The notes beneath the pieces were generated by a model, which worked only from the letters and a program-made list of their open reading frames with translations, had not been told where the DNA came from and made no database searches. Positions 18,703 to 28,091 of a stretch of DNA of 64,000 nt are shown piece by piece (positions within the stretch are counted from its first letter, which is position 1; every line of letters begins with the position of its first letter). Where the stretch lies: assembly GCF_000152845.1 (NCBI RefSeq), contig NZ_CH902584.1:1028500-1092499 (forward strand), written 5' to 3'. This DNA is from Roseovarius sp. 217 (GTDB taxonomy: Bacteria; Pseudomonadota; Alphaproteobacteria; Rhodobacterales; Rhodobacteraceae). Position numbers and translations under genes: made by a program.

Positions 18703-18764
18703 TTTCATCTTGCCCGAAATACTTCGGGGGAGTCGCTGCTTGCAGCGACGGGGGCAGCGCCCCC
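18703..18764. repeat. REP-like intergenic element: three tandem hairpins (copy 2 of the repeat)
   Basis: The 12-mer TTTCATCTTGCC is followed by three back-to-back perfect palindromes: CCCGAA-ATAC-TTCGGG (18713-18728), GTCGCTGC-TT-GCAGCGAC (18732-18749) and GGGGGC-AGC-GCCCCC (18750-18764). The gap from 18679 to 18942 otherwise shows no gene. Confidence 0.65.
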
Positions 18765-18942
18765 CTCCCTTACCCCAAAACGTACGGTCCAACCGCACAA
18801 CCGTACCAATCGCGTTCTAGGATAGAGAACGAACCGGACCCTTTTAAAGAGTTCGCCCCCCGCCCAATCCTTACCCCACCGCACGCTTGACAGCCCCTCA
18901 CACACCCTTGCCTGCTCCCCGCAAAACCCCTAAAGCCAGCCC

Positions 18943-19812
18943 ATGCTAGACGAGACCGAAGAGATCCATCCGCTGTTTCACGGGGCGCCCAGCAGCACCG
19001 AATTCAAAAAGCTGCGCAAACGCATTGTCCGCCACACCCGCGAGGCGATCGAGCAATATGCCATGATCGAGCCGGGCGGCAAATGGCTTGTCTGTCTCTC
19101 GGGCGGCAAGGACAGCTATACCCTCCTTGCGGTGCTCCATGAGCTGAAATGGCGCGGCCTTCTGCCGGTCGATCTCTTGGCCTGCAATCTTGATCAGGGC
19201 CAGCCCGGTTTCCCGGCCACCGTCCTGCCGGATTTCCTCAATCGCATGCAGGTGCCCCACCGGATCGAGTATCAGGACACCTATTCCATCGTCATGGACA
19301 AGGTGCCCGCCGGGCGCACCTATTGCGCGCTATGTTCCCGTTTGCGCAGGGGAAATCTCTACCGCATCGCCCGCGAAGAAGGCTGCACGGCGGTTGTTCT
19401 CGGCCATCACCGCGACGACATTCTTGAGACCTTTTTCATGAACCTCTTTCATGGCGGGCGGCTCGCCACCATGCCGCCAAAGCTGGTGAATGAGGAGGGT
19501 GATCTCTTCCTCTACCGCCCCCTCGCGCATGTCGCCGAGGTGGATTGCGAGCGGTTTTCGCGCGCCATGAACTACCCCATCATCCCCTGTGATCTCTGCG
19601 GCTCGCAAGACGGGCTGCAACGCCAACAGGTCAAACAGATCCTCGACGGATGGGAGGCGAATGCCCCCGGTCGTCGTCAGGTCATGTTCCGCGCCCTGAT
19701 GAACGCGCGGCCCTCGCATCTGCTCGATCCCAAACTCTTCGATTTCGCGGGCCTGACAACCGAATCGATAAAATCCAACGCAAATCCCGAGGGATTGCCC
19801 AAACTCCGTTAA
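18943..19812 (+). CDS. ttcA: tRNA 2-thiocytidine(32) synthetase
   Basis: Thiolates C32 of certain tRNAs. The 289 residues carry the PP-loop SGGKDS at 53-58, which adenylates the base, and two CxxC pairs (C128/C131 in [12 protein letters not shown] and C216/C219 in PCDLCGSQD) that hold the Fe-S cluster typical of Ttc[20 protein letters not shown] is the family core. No operon partner is evident; the EAL gene starts 30 bases downstream on the same strand. Confidence 0.95.
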   Translation: MLDETEEIHPLFHGAPSSTEFKKLRKRIVRHTREAIEQYAMIEPGGKWLVCLSGGKDSYTLLAVLHELKWRGLLPVDLLACNLDQGQPGFPATVLPDFLNRMQVPHRIEYQDTYSIVMDKVPAGRTYCALCSRLRRGNLYRIAREEGCTAVVLGHHRDDILETFFMNLFHGGRLATMPPKLVNEEGDLFLYRPLAHVAEVDCERFSRAMNYPIIPCDLCGSQDGLQRQQVKQILDGWEANAPGRRQVMFRALMNARPSHLLDPKLFDFAGLTTESIKSNANPEGLPKLR

Positions 19813-19841
19813 CCCCTCTGCGCTAGGCTCAAGACCGGGCT

Positions 19842-21365
19842 ATGGGATTTCGGATGTTTTACAAATCAAAACAATGGTTTGGCGCGTTTTTGGCAGACTT
19901 GCCTCAGGTCGGTCGCGGGCCAAAATCGCTGGTCTTTCTCGCCTCGGCGGGCCTTGCAACGCAGTGGTTTGGCCTCCCCGCACTCCTGCTTTCCCCACCT
20001 ATCCTATTGATCATAATCACTCTTTTCGGCCAACAGTCCCGCACCCAGAGGGACGGTGCCAGCGTTGCGATGCGCGCCCACCTCAACCGCACCCTGTCAG
20101 AGGCGCGCCGCACGGGTCAACGCACCGCCTGTTTCATCCTCCAGATCGACGATTATGACATCTTATCAGAGCGTTACGGTCGATCCGCGACAGACCGCGT
20201 CACAGTGCAAAGCCTCGATCGCCTCGCCCGCGCGCTCCGCGCTGCCGATCAGCTCTTTGACCTCGGCGCAGGCCGCATCGGAATTTTTCTATTTCCGATC
20301 AATACCTTAGAATTGGAGCCGCTCCTCACGCTCGCCAGCCGCCTGCAATCCGCCGTCGAGGAACCGATCACGCTGGGTGCCACGACCGTCTATATCTCCG
20401 CCTCGCTTGGGTTCTGCCCTGCCACCCACGCCCCCACCCAAACAAGCGACGCGCTCTTTGACGCTGCGCTCACCGCGCTGGACGAGGCCCGCCGCCATGG
20501 GCCTTCCGCGATTCGCGCCTTTTCCCGCGACCTGCGCGCGAGGGTCCAAATGCCGCAGCACATTGCAGAGGATCTGCAACAGGCGTTCAAGACCGGCCAG
20601 TTGATCAGCTGGTTTCAGCCACAAATCTGCACCAATACAGGCGAAATCAGCGGATTCGAGGCGCTGGCACGGTGGCAGCATCCCACCGCCGGCCTCATCA
20701 CCCCCGCGGAATTTCTGCCACTCCTCGCCGCTTCTGGTCGGATGGAGGTGCTGGGCGATGCCATGCTGAGCAACGCCCTGCGCGCGCTCCAGACATGGGA
20801 CAATCTTGGCCTCGACATCCCACATGTCGGCGTCAACTTCTCGCCCGAAGAGCTGCGCAATCCACAGCTTGCGGACAAAATCGCATGGGAACTGGACCGT
20901 TGCAATCTGCCGCCCACCCGACTGGCGGTCGAAATCCTCGAAACCGTCCTTGCCACCTCACCCGATGACGTCATTACCCGCAACATCGCCGCGCTGGCGG
21001 ATATGGGCTGCCTGATCGATCTTGACGATTTCGGCACCGGCCATGCCTCGATCTCGACCATCCGACGCTTTGCTGTAGGGCGGCTCAAGATCGACCGTTC
21101 CTTTGTCACCAAAATCGACCGCGACCCCGAACAACAGCGCATGGTCGCGGCCATCCTCTCCATGGCGGAACGGCTGGACCTCGCCACTCTGGCCGAAGGG
21201 GTCGAAACTGCAGGCGAACACGCGATGCTCGCCCAGCTCGGCTGCGGCCATGTTCAGGGCTTTGGCATCGGTCGCCCGATGCCGCTCGATGCGACCCCGG
21301 ATTGGATCGCGGCCCATCGCGCCAAACTCGCCCACCTGCCCCGGATTATCCGCGCCAAGGGGTGA
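19842..21365 (+). CDS. EAL-domain c-di-GMP phosphodiesterase with degenerate GGDEF
   Basis: A 507-residue membrane-anchored signalling protein. One hydrophobic stretch near the N-terminus (~35-65, FGLPALLLSPPILLIIITLFG) is followed by a GGDEF-like fold (~90-225). There the GGDEF motif is replaced by GAGRIG, so no cyclase activity is expected. The EAL domain (~240-495) keeps FEALARW, the DDFGTG loop, KIDRSF and EGVET, the residues needed for metal binding and hydrolysis of c-di-GMP. No other sensory domain is seen. It follows ttcA closely and precedes yidC. Confidence 0.9.
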   Translation: MGFRMFYKSKQWFGAFLADLPQVGRGPKSLVFLASAGLATQWFGLPALLLSPPILLIIITLFGQQSRTQRDGASVAMRAHLNRTLSEARRTGQRTACFILQIDDYDILSERYGRSATDRVTVQSLDRLARALRAADQLFDLGAGRIGIFLFPINTLELEPLLTLASRLQSAVEEPITLGATTVYISASLGFCPATHAPTQTSDALFDAALTALDEARRHGPSAIRAFSRDLRARVQMPQHIAEDLQQAFKTGQLISWFQPQICTNTGEISGFEALARWQHPTAGLITPAEFLPLLAASGRMEVLGDAMLSNALRALQTWDNLGLDIPHVGVNFSPEELRNPQLADKIAWELDRCNLPPTRLAVEILETVLATSPDDVITRNIAALADMGCLIDLDDFGTGHASISTIRRFAVGRLKIDRSFVTKIDRDPEQQRMVAAILSMAERLDLATLAEGVETAGEHAMLAQLGCGHVQGFGIGRPMPLDATPDWIAAHRAKLAHLPRIIRAKG

Positions 21366-21477
21366 GCGCTGCGATATATCCCCGCGCGACCGGCGCAAAT
21401 TCCCGGATTCCGCTTGACGTTTGGGCCCGCACTCTGTTGAACCGCCCTGACATGTAACAGACGGATGGCCATCGGCG

Positions 21478-23313
21478 ATGGATGATCAGAACAAGAACCT
21501 AATCTTTGCAACTGCGCTCAGTTTCCTTGTGATTCTGGTCTGGTTCGTGATGTTCCCCCCCCCGGAGTCCCCGGCAGTCGACCCCAACGCTCCCGTCCCG
21601 AGCGCCACACAGAGCGTGCCCGCGCCAGTTGCGGACAGCACGGCCGATGCGACCACAACCCAGACAGCGGCCCCCGCAACAGAGCCGGACGCCCCGCGCC
21701 TGAACATCGACACACCCAGCCTGCAAGGCACGATCTCGCTGCAGGGCGGCCGAATCGATGACCTCTTCCTCAAGAATTATCGCGAAACGATTGATCCCGC
21801 CTCTGACATCGTGCGCCTGCTCGCCCCGGTCGGAAGCGAGGCCCCCTATTACGCCCTCTACGGTTGGGCGCCCGGTGCCGGTCTGACCGCCGATCAGGTC
21901 CCCGGTTCCAACACGCTCTGGCAAATCGAGAGCGGCGAGACCCTGACACCGACCTCGCCCATCACCCTGTCTTGGGACAATGGCGCTGGTCTCATCTTCC
22001 GCCGCGAACTCAGCGTGGACGAGGATTTCATGTTCTCGGTCCGCCAGTCGGTCGAGAATACCGGGGCCAGCGCCGTGAGCCTTGCGCCCTACGGCATCCT
22101 TGCGCGCCACGGACGACCCGCAGATCTCAAGAAGTTCTTCATTCTCCATGAAGGGCTGATCGGGATGGCCGATGGCACCCTGTCGGAAATCAAGTATGAC
22201 GATGTCGAAGAATATCCGTTCAACGCCCGCGAGGGCGCGCCCGCCGAGGTGACGCAAGTGACCGAGAACGGTTGGATCGGCTTTACGGATCACTACTGGA
22301 TGACCACCCTCATCCCCGCCTCGGGCAACCCATTCAAATCCGTGAGCAAATTCGATCCGCAGCGCGGCATCTTTCAGACCGAAACCGTGCAACCGACCCA
22401 GACGGTCGAGCCGGGTCAAACCGCGTCCGCCGACACCCGCCTCTTTGCCGGGGCCAAGGAATGGGCCACGATTCGCGCCTATCAGAACGAGCAGGGCGTC
22501 GACCGCTTTCTCGACTCCATCGACTGGGGCTGGTTCTTTTTCCTGACCAAACCGATCTTTGCGGCGCTGCACTGGCTGCACGCGATCATCGGCAACATGG
22601 GCTGGGCGATCATAGCGCTGACTCTGCTGATCAAGGCGCTCGTGCTGCCCTTGGCCTATAAATCCTACGTCTCCATGGCCAAGATGAAGGAACTCCAGCC
22701 GCAGATGGAGAAGATCAAGGAGACTGCCGGGGATGACCGCCAAAAGCTCCAGAAGGAAATGATGGAGCTGTACAAGCGGGAAAAGGTCAATCCGGCGGCG
22801 GGCTGTCTGCCCATCCTGTTGCAAATCCCGATCTTCTTCTCGCTCTACAAGGTGATCTTCGTCACGCTCGAATTGCGCCACGCGCCATGGGTGGCCTGGA
22901 TCAAGGATCTTTCGGCCCCCGACACCTCGTCGCTCTATAATCTCTGGGGCATTCTGCCCTGGGCGGCTCCAGAGCCGGGCTCAGTCTTGGCGCTGATCTT
23001 CATTGGTATTCTGCCGCTCTGCCTCGGCGTGTCCATGTGGCTGCAACAAAAGCTGAACCCATCGCCCACCGATCCCACGCAAAAGATGATCTTTGCCTGG
23101 ATGCCTTGGGTCTTCATGTTCATGCTGGGCAGCTTTGCCTCGGGTCTGGTGATCTACTGGATCGCGAACAACGTGATCACTTTCAGCCAGCAATACGTGA
23201 TCATGCGCTCGCATGGCCATAAACCGGACGTGTTTGGCAATATCCTCTCCAGCTTCAAACGCAAGAAGCCGGCACCGGAACCCGCGCCCAAAGCAACGCC
23301 CAAGAAAAAATGA
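21478..23313 (+). CDS. yidC: Membrane protein insertase YidC
   Basis: Inserts and folds inner-membrane proteins, alone or with SecYEG. The 611-residue length fits the Gram-negative form: an N-terminal TM helix (LIFATALSFLVILVWFVMF), a large periplasmic beta domain (~55-340) and the conserved C-terminal five-TM core (WGWFFFLTKPIFAALHWLHAIIGNMGWAIIALTLLIK, then NPAAGCLPILLQIPIFFSLYKVI). A basic C-terminal tail (KRKKPAPEPAPKATPKKK) could contact the ribosome. Its stop overlaps the MOSC start (ATGA). The usual upstream rnpA/rpmH genes are not here. Confidence 0.97.
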   Translation: MDDQNKNLIFATALSFLVILVWFVMFPPPESPAVDPNAPVPSATQSVPAPVADSTADATTTQTAAPATEPDAPRLNIDTPSLQGTISLQGGRIDDLFLKNYRETIDPASDIVRLLAPVGSEAPYYALYGWAPGAGLTADQVPGSNTLWQIESGETLTPTSPITLSWDNGAGLIFRRELSVDEDFMFSVRQSVENTGASAVSLAPYGILARHGRPADLKKFFILHEGLIGMADGTLSEIKYDDVEEYPFNAREGAPAEVTQVTENGWIGFTDHYWMTTLIPASGNPFKSVSKFDPQRGIFQTETVQPTQTVEPGQTASADTRLFAGAKEWATIRAYQNEQGVDRFLDSIDWGWFFFLTKPIFAALHWLHAIIGNMGWAIIALTLLIKALVLPLAYKSYVSMAKMKELQPQMEKIKETAGDDRQKLQKEMMELYKREKVNPAAGCLPILLQIPIFFSLYKVIFVTLELRHAPWVAWIKDLSAPDTSSLYNLWGILPWAAPEPGSVLALIFIGILPLCLGVSMWLQQKLNPSPTDPTQKMIFAWMPWVFMFMLGSFASGLVIYWIANNVITFSQQYVIMRSHGHKPDVFGNILSSFKRKKPAPEPAPKATPKKK

Positions 23314-24053
23314 CAGAGGTTCGCGCCCTCTGGCGGCATCCGATCAAGAGCCATGGGCGCGAAGCGCTGACCGCCGTCACGCTCACCGCCGGGCAGGCGA
23401 TGCCCGGCGACCGCCTCTGGGCCGTGGCGCTTGAAATCGCCCGGTTGACTGACGGCGAATGGGGGCCTTGCGTCAACTTCTCGCGCGGGTCCAAAACTGG
23501 CGCGATCATGGCGATCAATGCTGCGCTGGATGAGACCTCCGAGACGGTCACCCTCACCCATCCCGACCGCCCCGATCTGACCTTTCGTCCCGATCACGAC
23601 AGCCAGGCGTTTCTCGACTGGGTGCGCCCCCTGATCCCTGCGGAAAGCACGCAACCAACGCGCCTCTACCGGCTCGACGGGCGCGGCTTTACCGATACCG
23701 ATTACCCGTCGGTGAGCCTGCTCAATCTTGCCTCCAACGCCGATCTGGCTGACAAGATGGGGGCCGATGTCTCGCCCCTGCGCTGGCGCTGCAATATCCA
23801 TCTCGACGGGCTGGCCCCTTGGGCAGAGTTTGACCTGATCGGCAAGACGCTGCGCCTCGGCAGTGCCGAAATGATTGTGCGCGAAGCGATCCGCCGCTGT
23901 CTGGCCACCACGGCCAATCCGGCGACAGGCCGACGCGATCTCGATACGCTGGCGGCCCTTAATAAAAACTGGGACCATCAGGATTTCGGCATCTACGCCG
24001 AGGTGATCACCGGCGGTGACATCGCCCTCGACGACCGGCTCGAGGTGCTGTGA
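23310..24053 (+). CDS. MOSC-domain protein
   Basis: A 247-residue protein with an N-terminal MOSC beta-barrel (VRALWRHPIKSHGREAL...MPGDRLWAVA) and the C-terminal MOSC domain containing REAIRRCLATTANPATGRRDLDTL. The Cys in RRC is the expected ligand to molybdenum, as in mARC and YcbX proteins, which reduce N-hydroxylated compounds. The substrate is unknown. The gene lies between yidC and engB with overlapping stop/start codons on both sides. Confidence 0.88.
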   Translation: MTEVRALWRHPIKSHGREALTAVTLTAGQAMPGDRLWAVALEIARLTDGEWGPCVNFSRGSKTGAIMAINAALDETSETVTLTHPDRPDLTFRPDHDSQAFLDWVRPLIPAESTQPTRLYRLDGRGFTDTDYPSVSLLNLASNADLADKMGADVSPLRWRCNIHLDGLAPWAEFDLIGKTLRLGSAEMIVREAIRRCLATTANPATGRRDLDTLAALNKNWDHQDFGIYAEVITGGDIALDDRLEVL

Positions 24054-24703
24054 TGCAACTGCGCTTCCCCATTTCCGAAGAACCCGATCACCTCACCTCC
24101 GAACAGGGGCGCAAGCTCTTTGCCGGACCGGTTGAGTTCGTCAAGGGCGTCGTCGCCATGTCTGGCCTGCCGCCTGCCGATCGGCTGGAGGTCTGCTTTG
24201 CCGGGCGCTCAAATGTCGGGAAATCGAGCCTGATCAACGCCCTCACCGGGCGCAAGGCTCTGGCCCGCGCCTCGAACACGCCCGGCCGCACGCAGGAAAT
24301 CAACTTTTTCGCACTGGGCGAGAGCCACTATCTCGTGGACCTTCCCGGCTATGGCTATGCCAACGCGCCGCTCGCCGTGGTCCAGAAATGGCAGGCGCTC
24401 TTGAAACAATACCTGTCAGGCCGCCAGACCCTGCGCCGCGCCTTCGTGCTGGTCGATGCCCGCCACGGGATCAAGACGGTGGACGAAGAGATAATGACCC
24501 TACTCGATGGCGCCGCCGTGACCTTTCAATGCGTGCTGACCAAGACGGACAAGATCAACGCCGCCGACCGCGACCGCGTGCTGGACCAGGTGCGCAGCAA
24601 ACTCGCGCCCCATCCGGCCGCCTTTCCCGAACTGATCCTCACCTCAAGCGAGAAATCCGAGGGTCTGGCCACTCTGCGCGCAACCATCGCCACGCTGGAA
24701 TGA
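24053..24703 (+). CDS. engB: Ribosome biogenesis GTPase EngB/YsxC
   Basis: A 216-residue GTPase needed for assembly of the large ribosomal subunit. All G motifs are present: GRSNVGKSS (G1), TPGRTQ (G2), DLPGYGYA (G3) and TKTDK (G4). The ATG at 24053 overlaps the MOSC stop (TGATG). Confidence 0.95.
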   Translation: MQLRFPISEEPDHLTSEQGRKLFAGPVEFVKGVVAMSGLPPADRLEVCFAGRSNVGKSSLINALTGRKALARASNTPGRTQEINFFALGESHYLVDLPGYGYANAPLAVVQKWQALLKQYLSGRQTLRRAFVLVDARHGIKTVDEEIMTLLDGAAVTFQCVLTKTDKINAADRDRVLDQVRSKLAPHPAAFPELILTSSEKSEGLATLRATIATLE

Positions 24704-24774
24704 CCGCCGCAAAATAGATCGGCCCGCGGACCCCTCCTGATCCACGAGCCGCTCCTCCCTCTACCGGACGCGCC

Positions 24775-26061
24775 TTAACGTGAGGCCTCGATCACATCCT
24801 CGACCGTACGCAACCCGGTGCGCGGTGCCTGCACCAGCACCGCCATATTGCCCGGCTTGTGCTCGTTGCGCAGCATCTTGACATGCGCTTGCGGGATCTC
24901 ATCCCACGGGAACACCTCGGACATGCAGGGATCAAGCCGCCGCTCGACCATCAGCTTGTTGGCCGCCGCCGCCTGCTTGAGATGGGCAAAGTGACTGCCC
25001 TGCAACCGCTTCTGATGCATCCACATATAGCGCACGTCGAAGGTGCAGTTGAACCCGCTCGTGCCGGCACAGATCACCACCATGCCGCCCTTTTTGCAGA
25101 CCAGCGATGACACCGGGAATGTCGCCTCGCCGGGATGCTCGAACACCATATCAACGCTGACACCCTTGCCGGTGATCTCCCAGATCGCCTTGCCGAACTT
25201 GCGCGCTTCCTTGAGCCAGTCGTTATACTCCGGCGTATTCACCTTGGGCAGTTGACCCCAGCAATTGAAATCCTTGCGATTGATGACGCCCTTGGCCCCC
25301 TGATCCAGCACGAATTGCCGCTTGCTCTCATCCGAGATGACGCCAATCGCATTGGCCCCCGCCGTATTCGCCAATTGGATCGCATAAGAGCCCAGACCGC
25401 CCGACGCCCCCCAGACCAGCACATTCTGACCGGGCTTGAGATCATGCGGCGCGTGGCCGAACAGCATCCGATAGGCGGTGGCGAGCGTCAGCGTATAGCA
25501 GGCACTCTCTTCCCATGTCAGATGCTTGGGTCGCGGCATCAATTGCTGCGCCTGCACGCGAGTGAACTGCGCAAAAGACCCGTCGCCGGTCTCATAGCCC
25601 CAGATCCGCTGTGTGGGCGAAAACATCGGATCACCGCCGTTGCAATCCTCATCGTCGCCGTCGTCCTGGTTGCAGTGGATCACCACCTCATCGCCGACCT
25701 TCCAGCGCTTGACCTTGTCGCCCACCTTCCACACGATCCCTGCGGCATCGGACCCGGCGATGTGATAGTCCTGCCCATGCACGTCAAAGGGGCTGATCGG
25801 CTGGCCCAGGCCGGCCCAGACGCCGTTGTAATTGACGCCCGCCGCCATCACGAGAACCAGAACCTCCTGGCTGTCGATATCCCAGACATCGACCACCTCT
25901 TTCTGAAACGATACATCCGGCTCGCCATGCCGCTCGCGGCGAATGGCCCAGGCGTACATTTGCTTGGGGACATAGCCCAAAGGTGGCATCTCACCGACCT
26001 CATAGAGGTCTTTCTCGGGTGCGTCATAGGGCGCGATGCCCGTTTTGGTATCCAGAGCCAT
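24775..26061 (-). CDS. ccr: Crotonyl-CoA carboxylase/reductase
   Basis: Reductively carboxylates crotonyl-CoA to ethylmalonyl-CoA with NADPH and CO2, the key step of the ethylmalonyl-CoA pathway for acetyl-CoA assimilation. The 428-residue medium-chain reductase has the nucleotide fold WGASGGLGSYAIQLA and family-specific stretches AAGVNYNGVWAGLGQPIS, HCNQDDGDDEDCNGGDPMFSPTQRIWGYETGDGSFAQF and FEHPGEATFPVS. The partner mutase gene (ecm) lies 3 kb away on the opposite strand; in many relatives the two are adjacent. Confidence 0.97.
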   Translation of the reverse strand: MALDTKTGIAPYDAPEKDLYEVGEMPPLGYVPKQMYAWAIRRERHGEPDVSFQKEVVDVWDIDSQEVLVLVMAAGVNYNGVWAGLGQPISPFDVHGQDYHIAGSDAAGIVWKVGDKVKRWKVGDEVVIHCNQDDGDDEDCNGGDPMFSPTQRIWGYETGDGSFAQFTRVQAQQLMPRPKHLTWEESACYTLTLATAYRMLFGHAPHDLKPGQNVLVWGASGGLGSYAIQLANTAGANAIGVISDESKRQFVLDQGAKGVINRKDFNCWGQLPKVNTPEYNDWLKEARKFGKAIWEITGKGVSVDMVFEHPGEATFPVSSLVCKKGGMVVICAGTSGFNCTFDVRYMWMHQKRLQGSHFAHLKQAAAANKLMVERRLDPCMSEVFPWDEIPQAHVKMLRNEHKPGNMAVLVQAPRTGLRTVEDVIEASR

Positions 26062-26137
26062 GTTAAACCTCCTGTCTCAGCAATTGCCGCGATGCAGAAT
26101 CGCGCGCGTCTGCCCCGGAATACAAACCGCTTGGTAA

Positions 26138-26147
26138 TATTGCAATA
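26138..26147. promoter_or_regulatory. Palindrome upstream of ccr
   Basis: TATTGCAATA is a perfect 10-bp palindrome inside an AT-rich stretch 77 bases upstream of the ccr start. It may be an operator for a regulator of acetate or C2 growth; this is inferred from position only. Confidence 0.3.
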
Positions 26148-26199
26148 GCATTTGGATCAATTTTGTAATTTTATAACCGAGCGGGTGCAGAAAGTCCTC

Positions 26200-27573
26200 T
26201 CACTCCCCGCTGCGCTCGCGAAAGAGATGGTCAATCGACGCTGCATAATAGGCCACAACCGCGCGCTCCGCCTCGGTCACCTCAAAGGCTCCATTGTGCT
26301 CTTCTATCATACCGCGTTTCCGCAGCACCTGAATGCCAAACCGCGCGGCATGGCACAAATCCTTGCGCGGCAGATGCACATGCGCGCGCGGTGCCTCTTT
26401 CAGCATGCACGCCAGCGCCGCATCCAACCCGTCGCGCGTCAGCGGCCCCTCGGCCCGCATCAGTGCCCGCGCCACCAGGGGCACCGGCAACACCGGCACC
26501 TCTGCGCCGATCCGCGCCATCAGGGCCCGCGCGAGCCCCTTGAGCCCGGCCGCCGGATGATCACGCTCAAACTCCGCCAGCGACATCGGCGCACCAAAAC
26601 TTACCGCCGCATAGCCGTGGCGATGATACCGCCCGCGCAGCCGCAACCAAAGCTGTCGCAGCACGAACCCCGTCACCACACTGATCCGCGCCGGAAACTT
26701 TCGCCCGCCCGCCTCTCCTGCCGCCACCAACAGCCGATCCTCAAACACCCGATCATAATTGATCGCGACCGGCACAAAGACCACGTCACGCCCACCGGGG
26801 CTGCGCTCCTCAACCAGATATTTCAGCAATCCCAGCTTGGGCTGCTGCAATGCTCCGCTTAGGCTCAGCCCGCCTTCGGGAAACATCGCCTGCGTCACGC
26901 CGCCATCCGTGGCCATGCCCACATAGCGCGCCAGTACCCGCCGATAGAGATCGCCCCGCGATTTGCGCCGGATGAAATAGGCCCCCATCGCCTTGATCAA
27001 CCGGCTCAGCGGCCAGACCCGCGCCCATTCCCCCACCGCATAGCTCAGCGCTGACCGCTCCGCCGCGAGCCATGTCACCAGCACATAATCCATATTGCTG
27101 CGATGGTTCATCACGAACACCACCGTCGCCTCACGGTCCACCGCCGCCAGCGCCGCCTCGTCGAAATGCCCCAACCGCACGCGATAGAGCGACCGGCTCA
27201 GCCATTTCGCCAGACGGATCGCAATGCCGAAATAGGCGGTGGCGGAAAAGCTCGGCACGATTTCGCGCGCATAGCGCTTGGCCTGCTCAAAGGCCACGTT
27301 CTCGGGGATGCCCTCGGCCTGCGCATGGGCGGCAATCGCGCGGCTCACCTCGGGATCATAGATCAAGCGCTGGATCATGTCATAGCGCCGCGCCAGCTTG
27401 AACGGCTCAATCGGGCGCTGCAACCGCGTGTTCAGCCGCGCCACCACCCGCTCCAACCTGCGCCGCAGAAACCACCGCACCGAGGGAAAGAGAAAATGAC
27501 TGGCAAAGGTGACGGCCGCAAACCCCACCAGCAACACCAGCACCCAGAGGGGCATTTCCACGGTCTGTCCCAT
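26200..27573 (-). CDS. PlsB-like glycerol-phosphate acyltransferase
   Basis: A 457-residue membrane-associated acyltransferase for phospholipid synthesis. One N-terminal TM helix (LWVLVLLVGFAAVTFASHFLF) is followed by acyltransferase motif I NHRSNMDY (HxxxxD), the glycerol-phosphate-binding FPEGG and VPVAINYDRVFE, the latter closer to PlsB than to PlsC. It is much shorter than E. coli PlsB (about 800 residues). It stands between ccr and ecm; which acyl donor and position it uses cannot be read from sequence. Confidence 0.82.
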   Translation of the reverse strand: MGQTVEMPLWVLVLLVGFAAVTFASHFLFPSVRWFLRRRLERVVARLNTRLQRPIEPFKLARRYDMIQRLIYDPEVSRAIAAHAQAEGIPENVAFEQAKRYAREIVPSFSATAYFGIAIRLAKWLSRSLYRVRLGHFDEAALAAVDREATVVFVMNHRSNMDYVLVTWLAAERSALSYAVGEWARVWPLSRLIKAMGAYFIRRKSRGDLYRRVLARYVGMATDGGVTQAMFPEGGLSLSGALQQPKLGLLKYLVEERSPGGRDVVFVPVAINYDRVFEDRLLVAAGEAGGRKFPARISVVTGFVLRQLWLRLRGRYHRHGYAAVSFGAPMSLAEFERDHPAAGLKGLARALMARIGAEVPVLPVPLVARALMRAEGPLTRDGLDAALACMLKEAPRAHVHLPRKDLCHAARFGIQVLRKRGMIEEHNGAFEVTEAERAVVAYYAASIDHLFRERSGE

Positions 27574-27692
27574 GGTCTCACCAAATCAGGATTTCGGGTT
27601 TTGGTAAATGGCTGGTGCACTGTCGCGCAAAGGAAGCAGGCTGTGACACTTACGCTTAAAATCAAAATGAACCTATACCTTGCTTAGGTTGG

Positions 27693-28091
27693 TCACAGGC
27701 TTCGAAACTTAGACCCCTTGTTCATAGGTAACAAAAATAATCCATTCGCTTGTGTCTCCCGCTGCCTGATGATCGCACCCCACTGCCAAAGGATCGTAGC
27801 CGCCTGTTGATACACAGGAAGTTTCTCGACTGAAGGGGCTAAAAATATTGCGACCACGCCAGAGTTGAGTATTGCCGCACGCTCAGGCGGCCGTTTAGCT
27901 TGTGCAACATCCTTAGAAATTACGACCCATTCACCTGCTCGCCCAAGATGTTGATACAGTTCGATGTCAGTGATGGTTACAGGAAATCTATCTTTCAGAG
28001 CGTATGCTGCGTGTCCGTCAAGAGACACAATCTCGTGCAATGCCCTTGCGATTAGGGGTGGCATATTGTGGTCAAATAATACTTTGACCAA
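27693..28091 (-). CDS. PIN-like (DUF5615/VapC45-type) putative toxin
   Basis: A 132-residue protein starting at a TTG (VKVLFDHNMPPLIARALHEIV), with a conserved early Asp in LFDHN and a later IDxELYQHLG-like strand (TDIELYQHLG...WVVISKD). These fit the PIN-like nuclease folds of VapC45/DUF5615 toxins, metal-dependent RNases. The start overlaps the upstream antitoxin frame by 20 bases. The region is visibly AT-richer than the chromosome around it, which suggests transfer. Nuclease function is inferred from the fold and the paired gene. Confidence 0.7.
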   Translation of the reverse strand: MVKVLFDHNMPPLIARALHEIVSLDGHAAYALKDRFPVTITDIELYQHLGRAGEWVVISKDVAQAKRPPERAAILNSGVVAIFLAPSVEKLPVYQQAATILWQWGAIIRQRETQANGLFLLPMNKGSKFRSL

